Both the position numbers and the translations under genes were made by a program. The notes under the pieces are model-generated. The model ran no database searches and had not been told where the DNA came from. It worked only from the letters and a program-made list of their open reading frames with translations. From Ghiorsea bivora (GTDB lineage Bacteria > Pseudomonadota > Zetaproteobacteria > Mariprofundales > Mariprofundaceae), in the NCBI RefSeq assembly GCF_000744415.1, contig NZ_JQLW01000007.1:206778-270777 (forward strand): a DNA stretch of 64,000 nucleotides. Direction: 5' to 3'. Positions 41,063 through 52,068 of this stretch are shown here, piece after piece. Every line of letters starts with the position of its first letter. Position 1 is the first letter of the stretch.

Positions 41063-41368
41063 TTATTCCTCTTTCTCAGCCTGTGGTGCTGCATCCACTT
41101 TTTCATCAGCCTTAGGCATAATTAACATATACTCATCGGGATAAACATAACCCAATTCCCGACGAATAACCTCTTCTAAGGTTTTAGGGTCTTCGCGCAA
41201 ACGAATAATTTCTTCTTTTAAACGCGCCTCTTCTGCACGCAAACGTTTAATCTCTTGCTGTAAGGTTTGCTGCTGTTCACGCTCATGCTGAAACACAAAG
41301 TACCCATGGTCTGAGAATATTAAATCCCAAATCATGAGTACTATAATGATCAGCCCAAAGGCATACAA
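41063..41368 (-). CDS. ftsB: Cell-division protein FtsB
   Basis: FtsB is a small bitopic divisome protein that pairs with FtsL and FtsQ. The 101-residue product has a transmembrane helix (FGLIIIVLMIWDLIF) followed by a coiled coil (LQQEIKRLRAEEARLKEEI) and the conserved ELGYVYPDE. The marked start is a TTG; the reading frame is open further upstream (adding about WLSTWFLY) but offers no ATG or GTG, so the true start is unclear. It follows eno closely, the usual eno-ftsB pairing. Confidence 0.87.
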   Translation of the reverse strand: MYAFGLIIIVLMIWDLIFSDHGYFVFQHEREQQQTLQQEIKRLRAEEARLKEEIIRLREDPKTLEEVIRRELGYVYPDEYMLIMPKADEKVDAAPQAEKEE

Positions 41369-41410
41369 AAACCAAGTGGAAAGCCACTTTAAGTTATACT
41401 TTTTCAGATG

Positions 41411-42691
41411 TTACGCTCGTAAAAATGTAGACAAACCAGCATATTTTGCGCGGCTTCCCAACTCTTCTTCAATGCGTAAAAGCTGATTGTATTTTGCCAT
41501 ACGATCAGAGCGAGATGCAGAACCTGTTTTAATTTGTCCACAAGATAATGCCACTGCCAAATCCGCAATAGTTGTATCTTCTGTTTCACCCGAACGATGT
41601 GACATCATTGAGCGATAACCCGCATCATGTGCCATGCTCACTGCAGCAATGGTTTCTGTCAGCGTACCGATTTGGTTCACTTTCACCAACAATGCATTGG
41701 CAATACCTTTATCAATACCTTCTTTCAAAATTTCAGGATTGGTCACAAACAAATCATCACCAACCAATTGCACCTTATTGGCAAGACGGTCTGTCAAAAT
41801 TTTCCAACCGTCCCAATCATTTTCATCCAAACCATCTTCAACAGATACAATTGGGTATTGGTCACAAAGCTTCTCAATAAAGTCTACCATACCTTCAGAG
41901 TCTAGCTTACGTCCGCCTTCACCATCTAAGACATACATACCATCTTTATAAAACTCTGATGCAGCCATATCTGTACAAAGTACGATGTCTGAACCTGCTT
42001 TTAAGCCAACTTTTTCAATGGCTTCCAAGATAACTGTGATGCCTTCTTCATTGGAACCAAGATTGGGTGCAAAACCACCTTCATCACCCACTGCAGTGAT
42101 ATGACCACCTTTTTGTAATACTGATTTCAACGCATGAAATACTTCAGTACCCATGTCCATCGCTTCACTAAAACTAGAAGCACCTGCTGGGGCAATCATA
42201 TACTCTTGAAAATCAATGCTGTTATCAGCATGAGAGCCGCCGTTAATCACATTCATACACGGTACGGGCATCAATACTGCATCTTCACCACCAATATGTT
42301 GAAACAATGATACATTGTCTTCAGCTGCTTGCGCCTTGGCAACTGCCATAGATACGCCCAAAATGGCGTTGGCACCCAAACGTCCTTTATTGGCTGTGCC
42401 ATCAAGTTCAATCAATACATGGTCCAAACCACGTTGGTCTGCTGCATCCAAATCAATCACTGATTTTGCAATCTCACCGTTCACATGTGCTACGGCTTTA
42501 CGTACACCTTTACCACCCAAACGTTTGTCGCCATCACGCATCTCTACAGCTTCACGTTGTCCTGTTGATGCACCACTCGGCACTGCCGCACGACCAAACG
42601 CACCTGAATCCAATCTCACATCAACTTCTACTGTTGGATTACCACGCGAATCAAAAATTTCACGGCCATGTACACTTACTATCTTACTCAC
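41411..42691 (-). CDS. eno: Enolase
   Basis: Enolase converts 2-phosphoglycerate to phosphoenolpyruvate. The 426-residue protein has ARQ-type and catalytic segments including [23 protein letters not shown] and the signature [14 protein letters not shown], with SHRSGETED near the end. It starts with GTG, preceded by AGGAG, and lies between kdsA and ftsB on the same strand. Confidence 0.98.
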   Translation of the reverse strand: MSKIVSVHGREIFDSRGNPTVEVDVRLDSGAFGRAAVPSGASTGQREAVEMRDGDKRLGGKGVRKAVAHVNGEIAKSVIDLDAADQRGLDHVLIELDGTANKGRLGANAILGVSMAVAKAQAAEDNVSLFQHIGGEDAVLMPVPCMNVINGGSHADNSIDFQEYMIAPAGASSFSEAMDMGTEVFHALKSVLQKGGHITAVGDEGGFAPNLGSNEEGITVILEAIEKVGLKAGSDIVLCTDMAASEFYKDGMYVLDGEGGRKLDSEGMVDFIEKLCDQYPIVSVEDGLDENDWDGWKILTDRLANKVQLVGDDLFVTNPEILKEGIDKGIANALLVKVNQIGTLTETIAAVSMAHDAGYRSMMSHRSGETEDTTIADLAVALSCGQIKTGSASRSDRMAKYNQLLRIEEELGSRAKYAGLSTFLRA

Positions 42692-42738
42692 TTCTTACTC
42701 CTAATCAGCCCCATTGCTGATACTTTTCTATATTTTCC

Positions 42739-45377
<2,639 letters not shown>

Positions 45378-45382
45378 TCAAC

Positions 45383-45458
45383 GCGGGTATAGCTCATTTG
45401 GTAGAGCGCGACCTTGCCAAGGTCGAGGTGACCGGTTCGAGCCCGGTTACCCGCTCCA
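45383..45458 (+). tRNA. tRNA-Gly (GCC anticodon)
   Basis: The 76-base cloverleaf has acceptor GCGGGTA/TACCCGC, anticodon stem CGACC/GGTCG with loop TTGCCAA, T loop TTCGAGC and encoded CCA. It is the first of three tRNA genes in the same direction. Confidence 0.97.
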
Positions 45459-45479
45459 ATTTGTTTTGAACATTGTAAA

Positions 45480-45518
45480 AAGGAGTTTGATTGTCTTCGG
45501 GCTCAAGCTCCTTTTTTT
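45480..45518 (+). terminator. Rho-independent terminator after tRNA-Gly
   Basis: AAGGAG and CTCCTT form the outer stem, with TTGA/TCAA pairing inside and a run of T after. It lies between tRNA-Gly and tRNA-Cys, so the latter two tRNAs may have their own promoter (a TATAATG-like box is near 45523). Confidence 0.75.
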
Positions 45519-45563
45519 GTTTGTATAATGCTTTGTAATTCTACCAGGTTGCAAAGTTTGTTT

Positions 45564-45638
45564 GGCAGGGTGGCTCAGTGGTACGGCGGGGGATTGCAAA
45601 TCCCTTATTCGCGAGTTCGATTCTCGCCCCTGCCTCCA
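45564..45638 (+). tRNA. tRNA-Cys (GCA anticodon)
   Basis: The 75-base cloverleaf has acceptor GGCAGGG/CCCTGCC, anticodon loop TTGCAAA, T arm GCGAG/CTCGC with loop TTCGATT and encoded CCA. Confidence 0.95.
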
Positions 45639-45676
45639 ATTTCAACACTGGCTTAGGCTAAATGTTGATCGTGCAT

Positions 45677-45763
45677 GCCGGGATGGCGGAACTGGTAGAC
45701 GCAGGGGACTTAAAATCCCCCGGTGGCAACACTGTGCCGGTTCGACTCCGGCTCTCGGTACCA
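45677..45763 (+). tRNA. tRNA-Leu (TAA anticodon)
   Basis: The 87-base class II tRNA has anticodon stem GGGGA/TCCCC with loop CTTAAAA, a long variable arm (GGTGGCAACACTGTG) and encoded CCA. The acceptor stem has two G-T wobble pairs. Its 3' end begins a direct repeat with 46202-46251 and an integrase remnant follows, so it looks like an integration site. Confidence 0.96.
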
Positions 45764-45808
45764 CAGATTGTGGTCCAGCAGGACTTTAAAGCTTGTCAGC
45801 CCTTGGGT
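45760..45808. repeat. Direct repeat copy 1 (tRNA-Leu 3' end to terminator)
   Basis: About 49 bases from the tRNA-Leu CCA end through the left arm of the terminator. Copy 2 lies at 46202-46251. The 31-base part from 45778 (GCAGGACTTTAAAGC start) differs by a single extra A; the first 18 bases differ at about five positions. Likely attachment-site duplication around the integrase remnant. Confidence 0.75.
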
Positions 45809-45823
45809 TGGCAAGCTTTTTTT
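45789..45823 (+). terminator. Terminator of the tRNA-Leu transcript
   Basis: AAGCTTG and CAAGCTT form the stem base, with CCC/GGG pairing nearer the TT loop, followed by a T tract. A second copy of the same terminator, interrupted by an insertion, is found at about 46232-46460. Confidence 0.85.
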
Positions 45824-45866
45824 GTTTTTAATCGTCGCATGTAATCACATAAATTAGCATAAAGGA

Positions 45867-45934
45867 CCAACAAATTGTTGGTACTTTTGTTGGTACTTTT
45901 CTTCAGTTAACTTCACTGCGAAAAAAATACCAAC
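45867..45934. repeat. Repeats upstream of the integrase gene
   Basis: A palindrome CCAACAAATTGTTGG (45867-45881) overlaps two exact tandem copies of GTTGGTACTTTT (45877-45888, 45889-45900); a near-exact inverted copy AAAAATACCAAC follows at 45923-45934. They look like arm-type integrase or regulator binding sites in front of the integrase gene. Confidence 0.6.
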
Positions 45935-45949
45935 AAATGAGGAGCGTTT

Positions 45950-46197
45950 ATGAAGTTAAATGATGCGAAAGTTAAGTCCGCCAAACTACCACAAGGGAAG
46001 AAACAACTAAAATTGAGCGATGGTGGTGGATTACACCTCTATATCAATGACACTGGTAAATATGGGCGGTTAAGTTATAGGTATGCAGACAAACAGAAAA
46101 CCTTAGCACTTGGTGTATACCCTTCTGTAGGACTCAAAGGTGCACGCACAAAAACCGGGTTAGCTAAAAATTTTTGGAACAAGGCATAGACCCTATA
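45950..46197 (+). pseudogene. P4-type tyrosine recombinase, N-terminal remnant
   Basis: The first 79 residues (to 46189) match the DUF4102 arm-binding domain of P4-like integrases: MKLNDAKVKSAK, KLSDGGGLHLYI and LALGVYPSVGLKGAR. One extra T in the run near 46167-46171 shifts the frame; in the other frame the family sequence LEQGIDPI follows and then a stop. The catalytic domain (R, HxxR, Y) is absent, so the gene is dead. GAGGAG precedes the ATG. Confidence 0.85.
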
Positions 46198-46201
46198 TAA
46201 C

Positions 46202-46251
46202 ACTACAGGTTGTGCCCCCGCAGGACTTTAAAAGCTTGTCAGCCCTTGGGT
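46202..46251. repeat. Direct repeat copy 2
   Basis: Second copy of the repeat that begins at the tRNA-Leu 3' end (45760-45808). Its first bases (ACTACAG) correspond to the tRNA ACCACAG, and its last ten bases are the left target duplication of the MITE-like insertion. Confidence 0.75.
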
Positions 46252-46447
46252 CTAGCCGTTCACTAAAGGTGTTGATGTTTTGCGATAGACCTATATTTTA
46301 TTCAATAAAATCAACTGCTTAAAAGGAAAGCCACCCAACAAAATATTTTGTTGGGTGGCTTTTTAGTGTAACATATTGAAAACATTAGATATAGTGACTT
46401 ATATTAACTTGGTTTCAACACCTTTAGTTACCGCCTTGCCCTTGGGT
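46242..46447. mobile_element. MITE-like 186-bp insertion with 10-bp target duplication
   Basis: GCCCTTGGGT occurs at 46242-46251 and 46438-46447 on both sides of a 186-base non-coding insert (46252-46437). Inside, ACTAAAGGTGTTGA (46262-46275) is exactly inverted at 46415-46428, and the centre holds a perfect palindrome. Removing the insert and one duplicate rebuilds a second copy of the tRNA-Leu terminator. No transposase is encoded, so the element is a MITE or similar. Confidence 0.75.
46327..46364. terminator. Perfect 36-base palindrome inside the MITE-like element
   Basis: Arms of 18 bases (AAAGCCACCCAACAAAAT and its complement) with no loop, followed by T residues. It could act as a terminator in both directions or as a recombination structure. 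Confidence 0.6.
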
Positions 46448-46694
46448 TCGTAAGCTTTTTTTACATATTCTTCCTATTAAAATAAGAGCGCCTTGTTGTC
46501 AGTTTGACACACCCTTTTAAAAACACATGAACTGTACAAAAAACATCGCTTAAACAAATACTTAAATAAGGACTCACTCAGCGTGAAAATAAACTTGTGA
46601 TAGCATAACATATTCATAACAGGGTAAGCACTCAACCTGATAAACATAAACATCAGCAAAATAGCGTGGACTTGTTCACGCAGAGGAGGCTTAT
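46448..46694. other. Gap between repeat region and decayed membrane locus
   Basis: About 247 bases. The first ones complete the disrupted terminator copy (AAGCTTTTTTT at about 46456). The rest shows no supported gene; GAGGAGG at about 46684 is the ribosome-binding site of the following decayed gene. Confidence 0.4.
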
Positions 46695-48174
46695 ATGTCA
46701 CTAACAGAAATATTTTATTATGGTCTGAAAAGGCTGCAATTTCGGGGGGGCCACTTGGTTTGTTATACTCATTACACTCACTTATTTAGCCAGAGAGTCG
46801 ATGCGAGGTATATTAAGTCGGTCACTTCGTTGATTCAAAGTGCTTTTCAACAAGCATCCGAATCATTATCGAGCGTTGAGCAAAGGCTTGCGCAACGTAA
46901 TATGGAAGTGCTTAGCACTGAAGGGCGAGAGGCTGCTGAACATGAGATTGAGCGTGAATTTGAGCGTATCCACCACATTGTAGAGCAAGATTTGAGCTGA
47001 ATACCCTACCCTTCATCATAAAATCAATGATGTGGTCACCAAACTTGGGCGAAGATTATAAAGGCAGTGCAGATGTGCCGCCTGAAGCACCGGGTTGGGC
47101 AAAAGCGGTGGATGCAGTCGCCAATATCGCTACCAGCAAAAACGACCCCATGGTCGGTGAAATCTTAGATAGTATTCATGGCTCTATGGAAAAAAATCAT
47201 GAAAAAATGCTGGAAGAATATAGGAAAGAAAGCAGAGAGCGTCATATGCTTCTTAAAAAAATGCGTCCTTCTTGGCGGGCTATGAATCATGACCTTAAAC
47301 AGGTTGACCAAGATGTGAATGCTTTGCTTGACCGCGACAAAGTGCTTGACCGCCACATGAAAAGCTACGAGCAAATCATTCGTGAAACTGATACAGTGAA
47401 AAAAAGCATTGCCTTTTTCATCATTAACCCAGTTTTTTATTGCGGGTTTAGTATTGGCTGTCGCTACTGGTGGTGCAATGATTAACTTCAATCTTATTTC
47501 ACGACCCATGCAGGAAATGGTGGGTGGTAGCAGCATGATGATGGGATATAAAGTGACAAACATTGCGGCTTTGGTGATTATCTTGGTGGAAATTGCCATG
47601 GGTTTATTCCTTATGGAGAGTCTGCGTATCACACGTTTATTCCCTGTGATTGGTGCGATGAAAGATAGCATGCGTTTTAAAATGGTGCTGATTACCTTCT
47701 CCATTTTGTTCATGTTTACCAGTGTTGAAGCGGGTTTGGCTTATATGCCGTGAAATTCTCGCCCAAGATGATGCTGCCCTTCGTGCTTCTTTGTTAAACA
47801 ATGCTGAGGCGGTGGCTGGCGCAACGGGCATGTCTGACCGTTGGATTACCACAACGGCACAATTGGGACTTGATCAATGGGCATAGGTTCCATTCTTCCC
47901 TTTGCTTTGATATTTGTTGCCATCCCCTTGGAATCCTTCATCCATTCAGCGCGTACTGTGTTGGGCATTACAGCCGTTGCTGTGCTTCGCACTTTGGTGT
48001 TCACCTTCACCTTGCATGCCAATAGCAGCCATTACTTTGGGCTGATGTGAACCAGTGTGTATGACCTTGTTATCTTCATTCCACTTTGGTTGGAGTCCAA
48101 AATCAAAGGTATCGAACCCAAAATACATAAAAAGATAAACATGGGTTTAACCCATTGGACACACAAACCATCAA
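46695..48174 (+). pseudogene. Decayed multi-pass membrane protein with coiled coil (unrecognised family)
   Basis: A single protein can be rebuilt across several frames. It begins at 46695 (MSLTEIFYYGLKRLQF), continues with a membrane helix (ATWFVILITLTYLARES) only if one G is removed from the seven-G run at 46744-46750, then a long coiled coil (ASESLSSVEQRLAQRNME, EREFERIHHIVEQDL), a YPTLHHKINDVVTKL link, GEDYKGSADVPPEAPGWAKAV, a second charged helix, and four or more membrane helices (FFIAGLVLAVATGGAMINF, IAALVIILVEIAMGLFLME, FKMVLITFSILFMFTSVEAG, LPFALIFVAIPLESF, YDLVIFIPLWLESKI). Frame breaks lie near 46750, 46831, 46995, 47047, 47399-47405, 47748 and 47882, with a stop at 48048. I do not recognise the family. 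Confidence 0.7.
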
Positions 48175-48186
48175 AGGAGCATCATC

Positions 48187-48829
48187 ATGAAACATATATT
48201 CATTATAAGCATTGTCACTATCATGCTCATGGGTTGTGCGGCAAACAACTACCCACCACCAAAGGTGTATATGCTGCTCGACACCTCAGGCACCTACACC
48301 CAAGAATTGGTGAAAGCACAGCATGTGATTAATTTCACACTCGCCAAACTTAACCCTGGCGACACCTTTACCGTAGCCCGCGTAGACACCGCAAGTTTTA
48401 GTGAAAAGACATTGTCGCCAAAGTCTTTTGATGACAGACCAAGCATTGTCAATCGCCAAAAACGTCAGTTTAGAGAAAAAAATTGATGCTTTTGTCAAAG
48501 GCGTGAAGTCCAGTGGTTATACCGATATTACGGGTGGTATCTTACAAGCCGTTGAATATCTGAATGAAGCCAATGTGGGCAAAAAAACGATTTTGATTTT
48601 TTCCGACTTAAAAGAAGAGCTTAAAAAAGGTTACAATCGTGATATTCCTTTGCAATTGAATGGTTTTAATATGGTTGCATTAAATGTGACCAAGCTACGC
48701 AGCGATAATACCGACCCGCGTGAATACATGGGTAGATTGCAAATGTGGGAAGAACAAGTGACTGCTGGTGAAGGCACATGGCGTGTGGTCAATGATATGG
48801 AACGCTTGGAATCCATCATTCTTGATTAA
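48187..48829 (+). pseudogene. von Willebrand A-domain lipoprotein, frameshifted
   Basis: The N-terminus has a lipobox (MLMGC, Cys about 17) and a VWA fold with MIDAS-like DTSGT in KVYMLLDTSGTY and the later TILIFSDLKEE. A seven-A run at 48476-48482 puts the frame out by one; with one A fewer the protein reads FREKIDAFVKGVKSSGYTDITGGILQ to the stop at 48829. The segment before it (EKTLSPKSFDD) may hide two further compensating shifts, since EKDIVAKV appears in another frame. It follows the decayed membrane protein and was probably its partner. Confidence 0.75.
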
Positions 48830-48858
48830 ACCCAGAGCTTAAGCAATTCGCTGACCCT

Positions 48859-48899
48859 AAAAGAGCCTGATATGGAAAAATATTCAGGCTCTTTTTTTT
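48859..48899 (+). terminator. Rho-independent terminator after the VWA gene
   Basis: AAAGAGCCTGA and TCAGGCTCTTT form a long stem with an AT-rich loop and eight T after it. It closes the decayed locus and could also terminate the opposite strand. Confidence 0.9.
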
Positions 48900-48918
48900 G
48901 CACCAAACACTCATTAAA

Positions 48919-49518
48919 TCAAGTTGATTTGACACTCACTTCACTTTTATCCCGTGCAACCATTTGCCTTAGTTTATCCCATGCTGCTTTGGCTGCATTA
49001 TGCTGTTGCTTGTCGCCTTGAAGCTTTTCAAGGTCATCTGCCAACATTTGCATTTGCAATACCCCATCGGGCACACCTTTGGGAAAAGTTGCTTGGCTGC
49101 CAAACAATACACTGCCCACCACAGCACCAAACCCACACTCTTGTTTCACTTGGGTAACAAAGTGCCCTACTTTCTCTAAAGGATTGTTAAATTTGCCTGT
49201 CACATGATTTTTGACACATGTCCACTCATGAATATTGCTTGCACCAAAAATATAACCTTGGCTTTCATCACGTTTCACAATCAATATTTTACCCTGCAAC
49301 AGCAACACATCATCAGCAAAAAGATAACTATCCACGCCATCAAACAGAACCGCATCTTTCATGCTTTCACATGTATGCGCTTTCAATGCCGTTTTTAACA
49401 ACCAAGCATCCGATTTTCTATGCCTATAAACAAGGTAAAACGCGATAAAAAGCAGCGTAGCTATCGCCAAGCCAAACCACTGCATAGGCATTAAAAAATA
49501 AAAATACGATAAATCCAT
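48919..49518 (-). CDS. Membrane-anchored protein of unknown family
   Basis: This 199-residue protein has one N-terminal membrane helix (WFGLAIATLLFIAFYLVY) and a soluble region with beta-rich stretches (DSYLFADDVLLLQGKILIVKRD, GYIFGASNIHEW) and a helical C-terminus (LQMQMLADDLEKLQGDKQQH). I do not recognise it. The reading frame is intact, unlike its neighbours on the left. No homologous context is available here. Confidence 0.55.
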   Translation of the reverse strand: MDLSYFYFLMPMQWFGLAIATLLFIAFYLVYRHRKSDAWLLKTALKAHTCESMKDAVLFDGVDSYLFADDVLLLQGKILIVKRDESQGYIFGASNIHEWTCVKNHVTGKFNNPLEKVGHFVTQVKQECGFGAVVGSVLFGSQATFPKGVPDGVLQMQMLADDLEKLQGDKQQHNAAKAAWDKLRQMVARDKSEVSVKST

Positions 49519-49655
49519 ACACCAAAGCTATACCATTTTTTTATCACTGCACATAACATCCATCACACATATTTCATTCTCTGCTTGGCTAAATGATGTT
49601 TCCTCGTATAGTTCGCACCTACTCGTTATTCCTATTTCCTAAAGAGGTGAAAATC

Positions 49656-50000
49656 ATGGCTTTTGTTGTTACCCAGCTTTGTAAAGATTGTGTTGATACT
49701 GCTTGCGTTGCGGTATGTCCTGTGGATTGTTTTTATCAACCCAAAGATACGTCCGATGAAACGCCGAATATGCTTTATATTTCACCTGAAGAGTGCATTG
49801 ACTGCGCAGTTTGCGAGCCAGAATGCCCTTGGGAAGCTATTTATCCTGAAGAAGATGTGCCAGATGTATTTGAATCAGACATCGCGCTTAATGACCTTTG
49901 CGATACAGACCGCGATGCCTTCGAACTTGCAGAAGTGACCGACCATACACCACCATCTGCCGAAGAAATTGCTGCAAACAAAGCCAAATACGGCCTTTAA
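49656..50000 (+). CDS. fdxA: 7Fe/8Fe-type ferredoxin FdxA
   Basis: This 114-residue ferredoxin has the first cluster set in [18 protein letters not shown] and a second full 4Fe-4S motif [15 protein letters not shown], as in Azotobacter-type FdxA carrying [3Fe-4S] and [4Fe-4S] clusters. The C-terminus is acidic. The start is the ATG at 49656, preceded by AGAGGTG; the upstream in-frame codon at 49593 adds an improbable extension. A terminator follows. Confidence 0.92.
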   Translation: MAFVVTQLCKDCVDTACVAVCPVDCFYQPKDTSDETPNMLYISPEECIDCAVCEPECPWEAIYPEEDVPDVFESDIALNDLCDTDRDAFELAEVTDHTPPSAEEIAANKAKYGL

Positions 50001-50020
50001 GTTTCAAGCTTATCATCATC

Positions 50021-50046
50021 AAGGGAGCTTTATGCTCCCTTTTTTG
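50021..50046 (+). terminator. Terminator after fdxA
   Basis: AAGGGAGC and GCTCCCTT pair around TTTAT, followed by T residues, between fdxA and rlmN. Confidence 0.9.
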
Positions 50047-50062
50047 TTTGTATGGGTAAATC

Positions 50063-51136
50063 ATGACAACCAAAACACACCTACTTAGTTTAGATTACAC
50101 TGCACTAATTCATCTTTGTGAACAGCTTGATGTGTCGCCTGTACATGTAAAAAAAATCATGGGCAAGGTCTTCCGCTATGGCGAATTTGACTTGGAAAAC
50201 ATCCCTGACTTTCCTAAAAAGCTGTTGTTTTGGTTGCAAGAGAACACATCTTTAGCTTTACCTGAAATCATTGCCAACCAACAAGCCGAAGATACCACAC
50301 AAAAGCTACTCATGCGTATGGCTGACCATAAAGATGTCGAATCCGTGCTTATCCCTGCTGAAGGGCGCATGACCCAATGCATATCTTCGCAAGTCGGTTG
50401 CGCCATTGGTTGTGAGTTTTGTTTAACCGCAACTGCAGGTTTAACGCGCAATTTAACCACTGCCGAAATGATGCAACAGGTGTTGGTTGCCAAACAAACA
50501 CTGGGTTATTTTCCACGCAATATCGTGATGATGGGCATGGGTGAACCCCTGCACAACTATGAACATGTTGCCCAGTTTGTGCGCATGCTGACCCACGAGC
50601 TTGGGATGGCATTAAGCCCGCGCCGTGTCACCATTTCTACAGCAGGTTTGGTGCCTGCGATTTATCGTTTGTTAGACGATGATTTACCATGTTCCTTAGC
50701 TGTTTCACTCAATGCTACCACCAATGAAACACGCAACCAAATCATGCCCATCAATCAAAAGTATCCGCTTGAAGACCTGCTTGCGGTGATGGATAAATAT
50801 GTAAACGCACGCAATAAAAAACGTATTCTCATTGAATATGTATTGCTTGCAGGCATCAATGATAGCCCCGATGATGCCAAACGCTTGCGTGATATTGCTT
50901 TATCCTTGGGTAGCACGGTCAACATCCTGCCATTCAACCCTTTTATGGGCAGTCGTTTTACCCGACCCAGCGACGAAGTGGTTGATATGTTTCGCAATTA
51001 CCTCAATGATGCAGGTGTGGTAGCAGTGGTTCGCATATCCAAGGGCAGAGACATATCTGCAGCATGTGGACAACTCAAAACCGAAGTCAACCAACGCGCA
51101 GCCGATATTCGTCTGCAAAGGAGACAAACATCATGA
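50063..51136 (+). CDS. rlmN: 23S rRNA (adenine-C2) methyltransferase RlmN
   Basis: RlmN is a radical SAM enzyme that methylates C2 of A2503 in 23S rRNA and A37 in some tRNAs. The 357-residue protein has the CxxxCxxC cluster (CAIGCEFC), the GMGEPL motif and a C-terminal Cys in SAACGQL, the residue that carries the methyl group. Its stop overlaps the next start (ATGA). Confidence 0.97.
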   Translation: MTTKTHLLSLDYTALIHLCEQLDVSPVHVKKIMGKVFRYGEFDLENIPDFPKKLLFWLQENTSLALPEIIANQQAEDTTQKLLMRMADHKDVESVLIPAEGRMTQCISSQVGCAIGCEFCLTATAGLTRNLTTAEMMQQVLVAKQTLGYFPRNIVMMGMGEPLHNYEHVAQFVRMLTHELGMALSPRRVTISTAGLVPAIYRLLDDDLPCSLAVSLNATTNETRNQIMPINQKYPLEDLLAVMDKYVNARNKKRILIEYVLLAGINDSPDDAKRLRDIALSLGSTVNILPFNPFMGSRFTRPSDEVVDMFRNYLNDAGVVAVVRISKGRDISAACGQLKTEVNQRAADIRLQRRQTS

Positions 51137-52068
51137 TTTTAGTCATTGGTGACATTATTGTAGATGAATTTATCTGGGGGGATGTTACGCGTATTTCTCC
51201 CGAAGCGCCTGTGCCTGTGGTAAATGTTGGCAAAGTTGACCGTCGTTTGGGTGGCTCTGCCAATGTGATTCGCAATTTACACGCACTTGATACCCCATCT
51301 GCCATGTTTGGCGTGGTTGGCGATGATGAACCGGGTGCTTGGGTACACCACAGATTGGGTGAACTCAGCTCGGATGACTCTGGTGTACTCACCAAAACCA
51401 ATAACCGCCCCACTGCCATCAAAACACGGGTGATTGCCCAACATCAACAAATCGTGCGTTATGACCATGAGTGGAACTCAAATATCGACCCCGCTACACA
51501 ACAATGGCTACTTGATGCCATTCGTGACAAAGCAAAAAATGCATCGGCAATTATTATCTCTGATTATGCCAAAGGTGTGCTCACACCTGAGTTATTACGT
51601 AAACTTATCCCTGAACTACAAGGCAAGATTATTGGCGTTGACCCTAAACCTCTAAACACTGAATATTATCAGGATGCTACCTTTATCACGCCCAATCTTC
51701 TTGAAGCATCACAAATGGCAAACATGGATAATATCAATACCGATACCCATGTTGAAACCATGGCAAAACACCTGCATCAAAAACTAGGGTTATCCTATAT
51801 TCTAATCACCCGCTCCGAACAGGGCATGACTTTATTTGATGGCAAACAATGCCATCATATTCCCACAGCTGCGCGTGATGTTTTTGATGTGACAGGTGCA
51901 GGTGATACGGTCATTGCTGTGTTCACTGCCAGCCTAGCCCGAGGCAAAACACCTTTAGAAGCTGCCAAAACAGCCAATTTTGCCGCAGGTGTGGTGGTAG
52001 GAAAAGTGGGCACTGCCACTGCAGATTGGCAAGAAATCGAAACCATGGCGAATACCAGCCATGTCTAA
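51133..52068 (+). CDS. rfaE1: D-glycero-beta-D-manno-heptose-7-phosphate kinase (RfaE domain 1)
   Basis: The protein of about 311 residues is a PfkB/ribokinase-type sugar kinase: RLGGSANVIRNL near the N-terminus and VTGAGDTVIAVFTASLARG near the C-terminus hold substrate and ATP sites. It matches the kinase half of bifunctional HldE; the adenylyltransferase domain is absent. It makes the heptose 1,7-bisphosphate used for LPS core. Coupled by ATGA to rlmN and overlapping kdsB by eight bases. Confidence 0.9.
   Translation: MILVIGDIIVDEFIWGDVTRISPEAPVPVVNVGKVDRRLGGSANVIRNLHALDTPSAMFGVVGDDEPGAWVHHRLGELSSDDSGVLTKTNNRPTAIKTRVIAQHQQIVRYDHEWNSNIDPATQQWLLDAIRDKAKNASAIIISDYAKGVLTPELLRKLIPELQGKIIGVDPKPLNTEYYQDATFITPNLLEASQMANMDNINTDTHVETMAKHLHQKLGLSYILITRSEQGMTLFDGKQCHHIPTAARDVFDVTGAGDTVIAVFTASLARGKTPLEAAKTANFAAGVVVGKVGTATADWQEIETMANTSHV

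Noticed and set aside
45383..45763. rRNA operon around the tRNA cluster
   Set aside because: Only tRNA genes and terminators are present; no 16S, 23S or 5S sequence is recognisable.
47399..47405. Programmed frameshift on the A7 run
   Set aside because: Several other breaks in the same gene, some not in slippery runs, make decay or sequencing error more likely.
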